Positions 25,187 through 33,647 of a stretch of 64,000 nt of DNA are shown here, in pieces (position 1 is the stretch's first letter; every line of letters begins with the position of its first letter). Made by a program: the position numbers and the translations under genes. The notes beneath the pieces are model-generated. The model searched no databases, had not been told where the DNA came from, and saw nothing but the letters and a program-made list of their open reading frames with translations. Origin of the DNA: Arcicella sp040387735 (GTDB taxonomy: Bacteria; Bacteroidota; Bacteroidia; Cytophagales; Spirosomataceae); the NCBI GenBank assembly GCA_040387735.1, contig JAZKDE010000018.1, positions 1 to 64,000 of the forward strand. The letters run 5' to 3'.

Positions 25187-27733
25187 TTATTTTAAAGTTC
25201 TAAGAAGTGCTAATAAACCTACCGTACTTGAAAGTACTGTTGAAACTGCTACAATAGTTTGAATTAACTGTTGTGTTGCTCCTTGTTTAACATTTAAGCG
25301 TGGTATAACAATTTCTGAACCTGGTTCAACTTTTGGATACACGTTAAACAACCCTAACAATTTCCGAGTTCTATCCACTGAACCATTCGCATAAACGATG
25401 TATGAACGTCTTATGGCTGAAAGTTCGGTGAATCCACCTGCTTCTGAAATATAGTGTTTAAATGGCATTCCACCTAAAAAGCGAGTTGAGGTAGGATAAA
25501 GAACTTCTCCTTGCATTCTTACGGTTTGTGGTTCTTTAGGAACTCTAATAATATCGCCGTCTTGTAATAACATATCTGCTACACTTCCAGGACTATCCAA
25601 TGCTCTTTCCAAATCAATTCCAATTGATTCTTCGGTTTCTTCTTTTACTTCTTCAACTTTTACCGAAGCATCCGTACTGTTATCGCTTAATTCACTGAAT
25701 TGTTTACGTTTTCTATCGGCTTCTTGTTTCGAGATTTTAAACTTACGAATCAATGTTGCACCTTTTGGATATGCTTGGGCATTTAAGCCACCAACACGTT
25801 TAAGAATTTCAGAAATTTTTTCGTCTTTACGTTCCAATGCGTAAACGCCTGGGAAAATAACCTGTCCTTCTACCGATACGAATTGTTGTTTCTCATAATT
25901 TGGTGAAGAACGAACAAACACTTCATCAAATGGCTCAAGAATGAATTTTGAAGCACTTTCATTAATGGATAAATTACTATTTATGGCAAAGTTGAATTTC
26001 TCTCCAATTGTAGATGTAATTTGACTTGGGTCATCTTTACCAATATTCTTTTTTCTTCTAATTACTTCAATTCTTCCTGTTGCCGCAGATTCTTTTAAAC
26101 CACCTGCTTTTTGGATTAAATCCTCAACCGTCATATTTTGAACGTAAGGAAAAGAACCGATTGGAGTTTCGGTGGCAACGCCCGTTGTTGGTGTTTCAGA
26201 AACACCAGTCGAACCAGATGTAACAGCAACCGTTACCGGAGCTGATACTTTTAAGTTTATTTCACCTTGAATTCTAACGGTATAAGTTTCCATTAATTCA
26301 AGACCTGAATAAATCGTTACCACATCTTCTCTGTGTAAAACAACATCTGGTGTTTTACCAGAAACAATATCATTATAATTTACAGATATATTTTCTTTCG
26401 TTAAATCGTCTTTCAAACGAACGATCGCAATACGACCCAAAAAGGCATCTTGTCTAAATCCTTCTGCTCTTTTAATAAGTTTTGTTAGCGTCGGATTATC
26501 ACTGACTGAATATTTACCAGCTCTAAAAACCGCTCCATTTAATGAAACTGCATTTTCAAGACGGTCTGTCAAGATTTGTTCAACCGTAATGACGTCACCA
26601 GATTTAGGATAAAAAGAAGAAAGTAAGTCATTACTTAAATCAATAAGTTTAACTTCTTTGTCCGTAAAACGTTGTACTTTTAATACTTGACGAAATGCGT
26701 CTGGTAAGAAACCATTACCGTATTCATTAATGATTCTTTCCAAATTCTCGTTTGGTAGGTTTTCAAAAATAGCAGGTTTTTTAATCATCCCTCGCACTTC
26801 AATACGAGATTTGTAAGGGCCAACTTGGATAATATCTTGGTCTTGAAGCGAAACATTTTGGCGAAGATTTCCAGTAGTTAACAAATCATATAAATCCACC
26901 TGAGCGATAAGTTTTTTATCTCTAATCAACTTAATCTCACGGAAAGTACCGTTTTCGTTTGGTCCACCTGATAAGTAAAGAGCATTCATTACTCTCGAAA
27001 GTGAGGACATAGAATACGTTCCTGGGGCAACAACATCACCCAAAATGTTTACTCGTATAGTTCTAATACTACCTAATGAAACCGTTGCGGTTGTATTAGG
27101 AGAAGCTCCATTGTAAGACTTTAGTCCAACATAGATTTTAGATAATCTATCGACAATTCTTCTTTTTGCTTCTTCAATTGTAATTCCACTTACGAAGATA
27201 TTTCCAACTCTCGGAACTTTGATGTAGCCTTCCGAGGTAATTGGTAGGGTATAATGCTCTTCTGAGAAACCATTAATATCAATTAGAAGCTCATCATCCG
27301 TACCAAGTGTATAATTTTTGGGAGTTGGAATTTTCAATGAAGTTTCAAATGAAATATTTGAATTATTGAAAATGTTAAAACCATATAGTTTCTTGCGGAT
27401 TGCAGCAGTTCCTGAATCAACTACGGATACAGCATCGTTTGATGAACGTGCCGTTTTTATTGAATCGCTAACAGATTTCTCTTTACCAGTTTCTACAACC
27501 TGACGGGCAGCCGTAGAAGGAGCTGACGACTTGGTCGTTGCTTGCTTTGGCATCTGCGAAGGTAAAGAGAGGTTTTGTAAAGAGCCAAGTGAAAAACTCT
27601 GAGAGTTAATGCTGCTACTTGGAAAAATAGTTGAAAAAATAAAAAGAACTAACAGAATTTTTTTAGTAGGTGTAAGAAAAGAAAAACTGTTTTTCTCTTT
27701 ACAAGAACGAATTGCTAAACTAATTTTTGACAT
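25187..27733 (-). CDS. SLBB-domain polysaccharide export protein (Wza-like, outer membrane)
   Basis: 848 residues with a signal region at about 25-45. A poly-export domain (about 130-215; NYTLGTDDELLIDINGFSEE) is followed by several SLBB/soluble-ligand-binding repeats, recognisable by segments such as IRVNILGDVVAPGTYSM, VEGQVIFPGVYALE and VRMQGEVLYPTSTRF. A last hydrophobic helix lies at about 825-845. The family forms a periplasm-spanning export channel. Its size, with extra SLBB domains, is typical of Bacteroidota. It is the first gene of the export unit, 16 bases before the co-polymerase gene. Confidence 0.92.
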   Translation of the reverse strand: MSKISLAIRSCKEKNSFSFLTPTKKILLVLFIFSTIFPSSSINSQSFSLGSLQNLSLPSQMPKQATTKSSAPSTAARQVVETGKEKSVSDSIKTARSSNDAVSVVDSGTAAIRKKLYGFNIFNNSNISFETSLKIPTPKNYTLGTDDELLIDINGFSEEHYTLPITSEGYIKVPRVGNIFVSGITIEEAKRRIVDRLSKIYVGLKSYNGASPNTTATVSLGSIRTIRVNILGDVVAPGTYSMSSLSRVMNALYLSGGPNENGTFREIKLIRDKKLIAQVDLYDLLTTGNLRQNVSLQDQDIIQVGPYKSRIEVRGMIKKPAIFENLPNENLERIINEYGNGFLPDAFRQVLKVQRFTDKEVKLIDLSNDLLSSFYPKSGDVITVEQILTDRLENAVSLNGAVFRAGKYSVSDNPTLTKLIKRAEGFRQDAFLGRIAIVRLKDDLTKENISVNYNDIVSGKTPDVVLHREDVVTIYSGLELMETYTVRIQGEINLKVSAPVTVAVTSGSTGVSETPTTGVATETPIGSFPYVQNMTVEDLIQKAGGLKESAATGRIEVIRRKKNIGKDDPSQITSTIGEKFNFAINSNLSINESASKFILEPFDEVFVRSSPNYEKQQFVSVEGQVIFPGVYALERKDEKISEILKRVGGLNAQAYPKGATLIRKFKISKQEADRKRKQFSELSDNSTDASVKVEEVKEETEESIGIDLERALDSPGSVADMLLQDGDIIRVPKEPQTVRMQGEVLYPTSTRFLGGMPFKHYISEAGGFTELSAIRRSYIVYANGSVDRTRKLLGLFNVYPKVEPGSEIVIPRLNVKQGATQQLIQTIVAVSTVLSSTVGLLALLRTLK

Positions 27734-28063
27734 ATTAAATCTTAGCCTTTGGGGTTAATTAAGGGTTATTTATCAAAGTACGGATTGGACAAATTATAGA
27801 TTTGACCTTTTTGAAAACACAAAGTAAATCAACTTTTAGTGAATTCACACGACCATTTGATAGTTTAATTACATTGGGAACAATTAAATCTTGCTAATTT
27901 TATAATTTCTTAATGTTTTTTGTAGTTTTGTCCCTCTAATGACGTTTAATTGTAACGACTGGTTGCTTGACATCTTGTTACTACGAGTTAAATTAAATAA
28001 ATTATTTTTAGATTAACTTTGATTTAGGGTTACGTCTAATTAAAATCCTTTCTTTAATTGAAT
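27734..28063. other. 330-base divergent intergenic region
   Basis: No gene is seen between the SLBB export gene (minus) and parE (plus). It is very AT-rich. The plus side contains a -7 box for parE at 28014-28021. The minus side has GTACTTTG near 27780, one base short of the TAnnTTTG consensus, about 45 bases before the export gene start. A plus-strand TAGTTTTG near 27920 is a further box-like sequence. No hairpin of note was found. Confidence 0.6.
28014..28021 (+). promoter_or_regulatory. Candidate -7 box for parE
   Basis: TAACTTTG matches TAnnTTTG and lies 43 bases before the ATG at 28064. No clear -33 TTG at the usual distance. Confidence 0.45.
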
Positions 28064-29938
28064 ATGTCAACAATACCAGAAAAAGTAAATTATACCGAAG
28101 ATAACATTCGGTCCCTTGATTGGAAAGAACACATCCGTCTGCGTCCAGGGATGTATATTGGTAAGTTAGGCGACGGCTCTTCGGCCGATGATGGAATCTA
28201 TGTCTTGGTAAAAGAAATCATGGACAACTCAATCGACGAACACATGATGGGTAATGGGAAAACCATTGAAATAAAAATTTCTGACCATCGAGTAGAAGTG
28301 CGTGATTATGGGCGAGGAATTCCGTTGGGAAAAGTGATTGATTGCGTTTCTAAAATCAATACAGGTGGAAAGTACGATTCGGGAGCTTTCCAGAAGTCAG
28401 TTGGATTAAATGGTGTTGGTACAAAAGCAACGAATGCGTTGGCTTCTTATTTTAAAGTACAATCTTTCCGAGATGGAAAAACTAAATGGGCGGAATTTAA
28501 TCAAGGAGAATTAATTGCAGAATCTCCCGATGGTGCTGACTCAAACGGTAAAAATGGAACTCACGTTGTTTTTGAACCCGATAATACCATTTTCAAAAAT
28601 TATCATTATATACCACAGTTTTTAGAAAACTTAATCTGGAATTATGCTTATTTAAATGCAGGATTAACGATAAATTTTAATGGACAAAAGTATTTTTCTC
28701 AAAAAGGGCTTTTTGACCTATTGAATAAATATTCGGCCGAAGATGAGAGACGCTACCCAATTATTCACCTCAAAGGAAGTGATATTGAAATTGCCATTAC
28801 GCACGGGAATCAATACGGTGAGGAATATTATTCTTTCGTAAATGGCCAAAATACTACACAAGGAGGAACGCATCTACAGGCATTTCGGGAAGCTATTGTT
28901 CGAACTGTGAGAGAGTTTTATAAGAAAGATTATGCTCCAGAAGATGTCCGTGCGAGTATTGTTGCCGCAGTTGCCGTTAGAATTCAAGAGCCAGTTTTTG
29001 AATCGCAAACGAAAACAAAATTAGGCTCAAGCAATGTTTCACCTGATTCCAGTTCTCAATCTGTGCGAAGTTTTATCGGTGACTTTATCAAAATTAATCT
29101 TGATAATTTCCTTCATAAAAATCCATCGACTGCAGAGGCAATTAAAAAGCGAATAGAACAGTCTGAACGTGAGCGTAAAGATATGGCGGGAATCAAAAAA
29201 CTTGCCAATGAAAGAGCTAAAAAGGCGAATCTGCACAATAAAAAATTGAGAGATTGCCGAATACATTTAACCGATGAGAAATCAGACGATAGATACGAAA
29301 CGATGCTTTTCATTACGGAAGGGGATTCGGCGAGTGGTTCAATCACAAAGTCTCGGAACGTACAAACGCAAGCCGTTTTCAGTTTGAGAGGTAAACCATT
29401 GAATTGCTTCGGATTAACGAAAAAGATTGTTTACGAAAATGAGGAATTTAACCTACTTCAGCACGCTTTGAATATCGAGGAAGGTTTAGAAGGTTTGCGT
29501 TATCACAAAATCATTATTTCTACCGATGCCGATGTGGATGGAATGCACATTCGTTTGTTGATGATGACTTTTTTCTTGCAGTTTTTCCCTGATTTGGTTA
29601 GAAATGGGCATTTGTACATTTTAGAAACGCCATTGTTTAGAGTAAGAAACAAGAAAGAAACGATTTATTGTTATACCGACGAAGAACGTCAAAATGCGAT
29701 TACTAAATTAAGTCCAAAACCAGAAATTACTCGATTTAAGGGTTTAGGTGAGATTTCACCCGAAGAATTTGGAAAGTTTATTAACGATGATATTCGACTT
29801 GAACCCGTTATTTTAACAAAAGATACAACGATTCCTAAAATTTTGACCTATTTCATGGGTAAAAATACGCCGGACCGTCAGAAATTTATTATTGAAAATT
29901 TAATTATTGAAAAAGACCCCGCTGAATTAGCAGCATAA
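28064..29938 (+). CDS. parE: DNA topoisomerase IV subunit B
   Basis: 624 residues from the ATG at 28064; a TTG two codons earlier is not needed. The GHKL ATPase domain has RPGMYIGKLG, Asn55 in EIMDNSIDEH, DYGRGIP and the GLNGVGTKATNAL lid. The TOPRIM region has ITEGDSASGS and STDADVDGMHI. The C-terminus reads RFKGLGEISPEEFGKF. The length fits ParE of Bacteroidota, shorter than GyrB in these organisms. With ParC it decatenates daughter chromosomes. The parC gene is in the same window but 10.7 kb away on the other strand. Confidence 0.9.
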   Translation: MSTIPEKVNYTEDNIRSLDWKEHIRLRPGMYIGKLGDGSSADDGIYVLVKEIMDNSIDEHMMGNGKTIEIKISDHRVEVRDYGRGIPLGKVIDCVSKINTGGKYDSGAFQKSVGLNGVGTKATNALASYFKVQSFRDGKTKWAEFNQGELIAESPDGADSNGKNGTHVVFEPDNTIFKNYHYIPQFLENLIWNYAYLNAGLTINFNGQKYFSQKGLFDLLNKYSAEDERRYPIIHLKGSDIEIAITHGNQYGEEYYSFVNGQNTTQGGTHLQAFREAIVRTVREFYKKDYAPEDVRASIVAAVAVRIQEPVFESQTKTKLGSSNVSPDSSSQSVRSFIGDFIKINLDNFLHKNPSTAEAIKKRIEQSERERKDMAGIKKLANERAKKANLHNKKLRDCRIHLTDEKSDDRYETMLFITEGDSASGSITKSRNVQTQAVFSLRGKPLNCFGLTKKIVYENEEFNLLQHALNIEEGLEGLRYHKIIISTDADVDGMHIRLLMMTFFLQFFPDLVRNGHLYILETPLFRVRNKKETIYCYTDEERQNAITKLSPKPEITRFKGLGEISPEEFGKFINDDIRLEPVILTKDTTIPKILTYFMGKNTPDRQKFIIENLIIEKDPAELAA

Positions 29939-29942
29939 ATTG

Positions 29943-30004
29943 CAGTTATCAGTAAATTCGTATCAGTAAGTTTACTGATATGAATTTACTGATAACTGTT
30001 TACT
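29943..30004. repeat. Heptad inverted repeat between parE and pheA
   Basis: Arms 29943-29969 and 29972-29998 (27 bases each, 2-base loop) are complementary at 26 positions. The one exception, G29960, becomes a G.U pair on the plus strand, the transcribed one. The sequence divides into 7-base words: CAGTTAT, CAGTAAA, TTCGTAT, CAGTAAG, then TTTACTG, ATATGAA, TTTACTG, ATAACTG, TTTACTG. It ends 7 bases before the pheA ATG and could act on pheA translation. Confidence 0.88.
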
Positions 30005-30011
30005 GAAAATC

Positions 30012-31088
30012 ATGTCCCTCGAAGAATTAAGAAATAAAATAGATTCACTTGACAACCAGATGCTTGAAATTCTAAATCAGCGAATGGAGGTTGTCAAGCA
30101 AGTTGGTGAGTTAAAAAAGAGTACTCAAACCGTCATTTATCGTCCCGAACGTGAAAAACAAATTGTTGATAGATTAGATTCTATGAATAATGGTTTATTG
30201 AACCGTGCAGCAATTGAAGCAATTTATTTGGAGATTTTTGCCGTTTCAAGAAACCTTGAATTACCTGAAAGAATAGCTTATTTAGGGCCTGAAGGTAGTT
30301 TTACGCATCAGGCTGCGGAAAGTAGATTTGGTGCGATGAGTGATTATTTAGCTCTTCCGAATATTCGTTCAGTATTTGAAAGTATCGATACGGGTAGAGC
30401 AAGGTTTGGCGTTGTGCCAATTGAGAATAATTTGGAAGGAATCGTCAAAGAAACCATCGATTTGCTCAATGAAACCGACCTCAAAATCGTGGCAGAAGTT
30501 GTTATTTCGGTACATTTCACCTTTGCATCTAAAGCGGAAAAGTTGTCTGACATCAAGAAGATTTATTCCAAGGACATCGCTTTCGGACAATGTGAAAAAT
30601 TCCTAAATGATTATTTTGGAGGGAAAGATGAAGAGTTTTTTGTGGAAGTAGATTCTACTTCAAAAGCTGCTCGTTTAGCCGCTCAAGAGCCAAATACGGC
30701 GGCAATTTGCTCACACATTGCGGCAAAATTATTTGACGTTCCAATTTTGTTTGATAATATACAAGATTCTGCTCAAAATCGTACTCGATTTTTCATTATC
30801 GGGAAAGATTTTATTAATCAGAAAAGTGATAATGATAAGACAACGATTATTGCTCGTTTACCAGAAGACGGTAAACCAGGAACGCTCGTTCGTTTTTTAC
30901 AAGAATTTGAAAATCAGGGAATAAACCTTTTAAAAATTGAAAGTCGTCCTGTAAAAGAAGGAGAACAGTTTAATTTCTGGTTTTTGATGGAGTTTGACGG
31001 ATATTTCTTAGATGAAAGTGTGCAGAAAATTATGGCAAAACATACTTCTGAAATAAAATGGTTAGGCAGTTACGTTAAAACTGTTTAA
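30012..31088 (+). CDS. pheA: Bifunctional chorismate mutase/prephenate dehydratase (P-protein)
   Basis: 358 residues. The chorismate mutase domain (about 1-88) begins LEELRNKIDSLDNQMLEILNQR. The prephenate dehydratase domain (about 92-265) starts RIAYLGPEGSFTHQAAE and contains the active-site segment QDSAQNRTRFFII. A C-terminal ACT domain (about 275-355) has FQE-like segment GTLVRFLQEFENQGINLLKIESRP, the phenylalanine feedback site. The product makes phenylpyruvate for phenylalanine synthesis in the cytoplasm. It is likely co-transcribed with parE. Confidence 0.95.
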   Translation: MSLEELRNKIDSLDNQMLEILNQRMEVVKQVGELKKSTQTVIYRPEREKQIVDRLDSMNNGLLNRAAIEAIYLEIFAVSRNLELPERIAYLGPEGSFTHQAAESRFGAMSDYLALPNIRSVFESIDTGRARFGVVPIENNLEGIVKETIDLLNETDLKIVAEVVISVHFTFASKAEKLSDIKKIYSKDIAFGQCEKFLNDYFGGKDEEFFVEVDSTSKAARLAAQEPNTAAICSHIAAKLFDVPILFDNIQDSAQNRTRFFIIGKDFINQKSDNDKTTIIARLPEDGKPGTLVRFLQEFENQGINLLKIESRPVKEGEQFNFWFLMEFDGYFLDESVQKIMAKHTSEIKWLGSYVKTV

Positions 31089-31098
31089 TGCAATAGCA

Positions 31099-31136
31099 AA
31101 AGCCATCATCAATCAAATTTGATTAATGATGGCTTT
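31099..31136. terminator. Near-perfect 19-bp hairpin between pheA and ribF
   Basis: AAAGCCATCATCAATCAAA (31099-31117) pairs with 31118-31136 with one mismatch. It lies between convergent genes and its right arm overlaps the last codons of ribF (stop TGA at 31115-31113), so both transcripts carry it. The A/T ends give weak U tracts each way. Confidence 0.85.
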
Positions 31137-32045
31137 ACAAGTTTCTTTATCCTTTGAAATTTGTACTTTCAATTCTTCTAATCCGCTAAATTTCTGTTCA
31201 TTACGGATTTTTTGAAGAAATTCAACTGTTAAGTTTTCCCCGTAAATTTCACAATCAAAATCAAAAATATTGACTTCAATCGTTTGAAAAGTTCCGTCAA
31301 CCGTTGGGCGAGTTCCAATATTTAGCATTCCACCAAAATATTCATTCTTGTAGGAAACTTTTACAGCATAAACACCATTGGCTGGAATCAATTTTGCAAT
31401 TTCTCGGACTTGAATATTTGCGGTCGGGAATCCAATGGTTCTACCTAATTGTTTTCCTTTGACAATTACGCCCGATAAAGCGTAGTTTCTTCCCAAAAAA
31501 TGGTCAGCCATTGGAATATCTCCTTCTTGAATTGCTTTTCTTATTTTTGATGAACTAACGCCAACATTTTCAATGTCTTGGCGAGAAATTTCTTCTATTT
31601 CAAAGCCATAAAGCTCTTTATGAATCTTTAAATATTCAAAACTACCTTCTCTATTTTTCCCAAAACGGTGGTCGAAACCGATGACCAGAGTCTTGGTTCC
31701 GATGGTTTCAATTAAAATCTTTTGGATAAACTCTTCTGATGTAAGCTCTGAAAATTCACGAGTAAAAGGAATAATTACTAAATGATTTACGCCACTTTTT
31801 TCTAACAATTCTATCTTTTCATCAAGCGTAGAAAGTAGTTTAACTATTTGATTATCAGGAGATATTACACTTCTTGGGTGTGGATAAAATGTAATAACTA
31901 CGCTTTCGCCATTAGTTAGTTGAGCAATTTCATTAAGACGGTTTAATATTTTGTGATGACCCAAATGAACGCCATCAAAAGTACCACTTGTAACGACTGC
32001 ATTTTCTAACTGCTTAAATTCTTCTATACCGTAATAAACATTCAT
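31113..32045 (-). CDS. ribF: Bifunctional riboflavin kinase/FAD synthetase
   Basis: 310 residues from the ATG at 32045 (MNVYYGIEEFKQLENAVVTSG); a frame extension of nine codons upstream is not conserved-looking. The FAD synthetase nucleotidyltransferase domain has GTFDGVHLGHHKIL (about 21-34) and ISRQD...VSSSKIRKAI. The kinase domain (about 180-305) has LGRTIGFPTANIQ and GMLNIGTRPTVDG. It converts riboflavin to FMN and FAD. This supplies the many flavoproteins in the window. It lies 64 bases after truB in the same direction. Confidence 0.95.
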   Translation of the reverse strand: MNVYYGIEEFKQLENAVVTSGTFDGVHLGHHKILNRLNEIAQLTNGESVVITFYPHPRSVISPDNQIVKLLSTLDEKIELLEKSGVNHLVIIPFTREFSELTSEEFIQKILIETIGTKTLVIGFDHRFGKNREGSFEYLKIHKELYGFEIEEISRQDIENVGVSSSKIRKAIQEGDIPMADHFLGRNYALSGVIVKGKQLGRTIGFPTANIQVREIAKLIPANGVYAVKVSYKNEYFGGMLNIGTRPTVDGTFQTIEVNIFDFDCEIYGENLTVEFLQKIRNEQKFSGLEELKVQISKDKETCKAIINQI

Positions 32046-32109
32046 ATTCTTGAGCGGTGAACCGCAAATCATTTTCTATTAATTATCTCTCAAAACATTT
32101 TCAATTTAA

Positions 32110-32808
32110 TTAGAGTTCTTTTCTTGACTCAATAAACTGTTCAATTGTAAGGGCATTTTTTACATGATATTCTCCAATTCGTTCTCTTCGTAGGGATTTC
32201 AGATAAGCTCCCGAACCACACGCAGTCCCAAAATCACGCACTAAGCTTCTAACATAAGTTCCTTTTGAACACACAATTGAAAAGCTAAGTTCGGGAAAAT
32301 TAGTAGCGTCAATCTCAAATTTCATTACTTCTACTTCCCTTGATTTTATTTCAATATCCGCTTCCGTTTTGCCTTTTCTCGCTAATTCATAGAGCCTTTT
32401 TCCATTCACTTGAATAGCTGAATAAATAGGAGGAATTTGTAAAATATTACCTGTAAGTGTATTTAAAACATTTTTGATAATTTCGGCATTGATATGTTCT
32501 ATCGGAAATTCAGCGTCAAATTCAGTTTCCAAATCAACTGATGGGGTAGTTTTTCCTAAAACTAAAGTGCCAGAATATTCTTTTTCTTGAGCTTGATAAC
32601 TGTCAATTTGCTTAGTCATTTTGCCCGTACACAAGATGAGTAAGCCTGTGGCGAGTGGGTCAAGCGTTCCTGCATGACCAATTTTCTTGAATTTACCCGC
32701 AAATTTCAATTTTTTTGTAACGTCAAATGAAGTCCAAGTAAGAGGTTTATCAATTAAAATTACTTCTCCTAAGTCAGGAGCTGGTGGTACATTATTCTTT
32801 AAATCCAT
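32110..32808 (-). CDS. truB: tRNA pseudouridine(55) synthase
   Basis: 232 residues. It has GEVILIDKPLTWTSFDVTKKL and the catalytic Asp50 in HAGTLDPLATGLLILCTG, both characteristic of TruB. A KGTYVRSLVRDFG segment near 185 is the family's second motif. It makes pseudouridine 55 in the T-loop of tRNAs. The start codon overlaps the uppP stop by one base (TAATG), so the two are translationally coupled. Confidence 0.96.
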   Translation of the reverse strand: MDLKNNVPPAPDLGEVILIDKPLTWTSFDVTKKLKFAGKFKKIGHAGTLDPLATGLLILCTGKMTKQIDSYQAQEKEYSGTLVLGKTTPSVDLETEFDAEFPIEHINAEIIKNVLNTLTGNILQIPPIYSAIQVNGKRLYELARKGKTEADIEIKSREVEVMKFEIDATNFPELSFSIVCSKGTYVRSLVRDFGTACGSGAYLKSLRRERIGEYHVKNALTIEQFIESRKEL

Positions 32809-33599
32809 TATTTATTGCCAATTACTAACATCACTAAAATTCCAACTCCAACGATAATTCTATAAATTCCGAAGTATTTAAAGCCATATTTATTAAGAAC
32901 GCTTATGAAAAATTTAATTGCCAAAACTGCTACAACAAATGCGACAAGATTTCCAATTCCTAATAATTTTATTTCCTCTCCAGAGATACTTCCAACTTCT
33001 TTGATGTATTTCAAAAGTTTATATCCCGTAGCGGCTGCCATTGTTGGAACTGCCAAAAAGAACGAAAATTCTGCGGCAAGACTTCGAGTTAGTTTTTGTT
33101 GCATTCCGCCAATAATGGTTGCAGCACTTCGGCTCAACCCTGGGAACATTACTGCTAAACACTGATAACAGCCGATTTTAATGGCACTGATATTATTAAT
33201 ATCTGGCTCTTCGTAGATGGTTGGATTTCTAAACCAATTATCAACAAACAGCAAGATGATACCACCAACTAATAATACGGTTGCAATGAAGGCTGGACTT
33301 CCCAAATGTTCGTCGATTAAATCATCGAATAATTTCCCAAAAATCAACGCAGGAATTACTGCCAAAAGTAATTTTACGTAAAATTGCCATTTTGAAAAAT
33401 CAAAAAACTTTTTCCAATACAAAACAACTACGGCCAAAATTGCCCCTAATTGAATGCAAATTTCAAATAGTTTAGTGAATTTATCGTCTTCAATGCCTAA
33501 AAATGAACTCATTAGCACCATGTGACCCGTTGAAGAAATAGGTAAAAATTCGGTAATTCCTTCGATAATTGCGAGGAGAATTGCTTGTAAAATTGACAT
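32808..33599 (-). CDS. uppP: Undecaprenyl-diphosphate phosphatase (BacA)
   Basis: 263 residues with about 8 membrane helices. The two conserved motifs are EGITEFLPISSTGHM (about 13-27) and PGLSRSAATIIGGM (about 154-167). It dephosphorylates undecaprenyl pyrophosphate to recycle the lipid carrier used for peptidoglycan and for the lipid-linked glycans of this window. It is first in a uppP-truB-ribF unit. Confidence 0.96.
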   Translation of the reverse strand: MSILQAILLAIIEGITEFLPISSTGHMVLMSSFLGIEDDKFTKLFEICIQLGAILAVVVLYWKKFFDFSKWQFYVKLLLAVIPALIFGKLFDDLIDEHLGSPAFIATVLLVGGIILLFVDNWFRNPTIYEEPDINNISAIKIGCYQCLAVMFPGLSRSAATIIGGMQQKLTRSLAAEFSFFLAVPTMAAATGYKLLKYIKEVGSISGEEIKLLGIGNLVAFVVAVLAIKFFISVLNKYGFKYFGIYRIIVGVGILVMLVIGNK

Positions 33600-33647
33600 T
33601 ATATATTAATTTGGTTTGTTCGGGGAATTTCTTAATTCTAAGATTTA

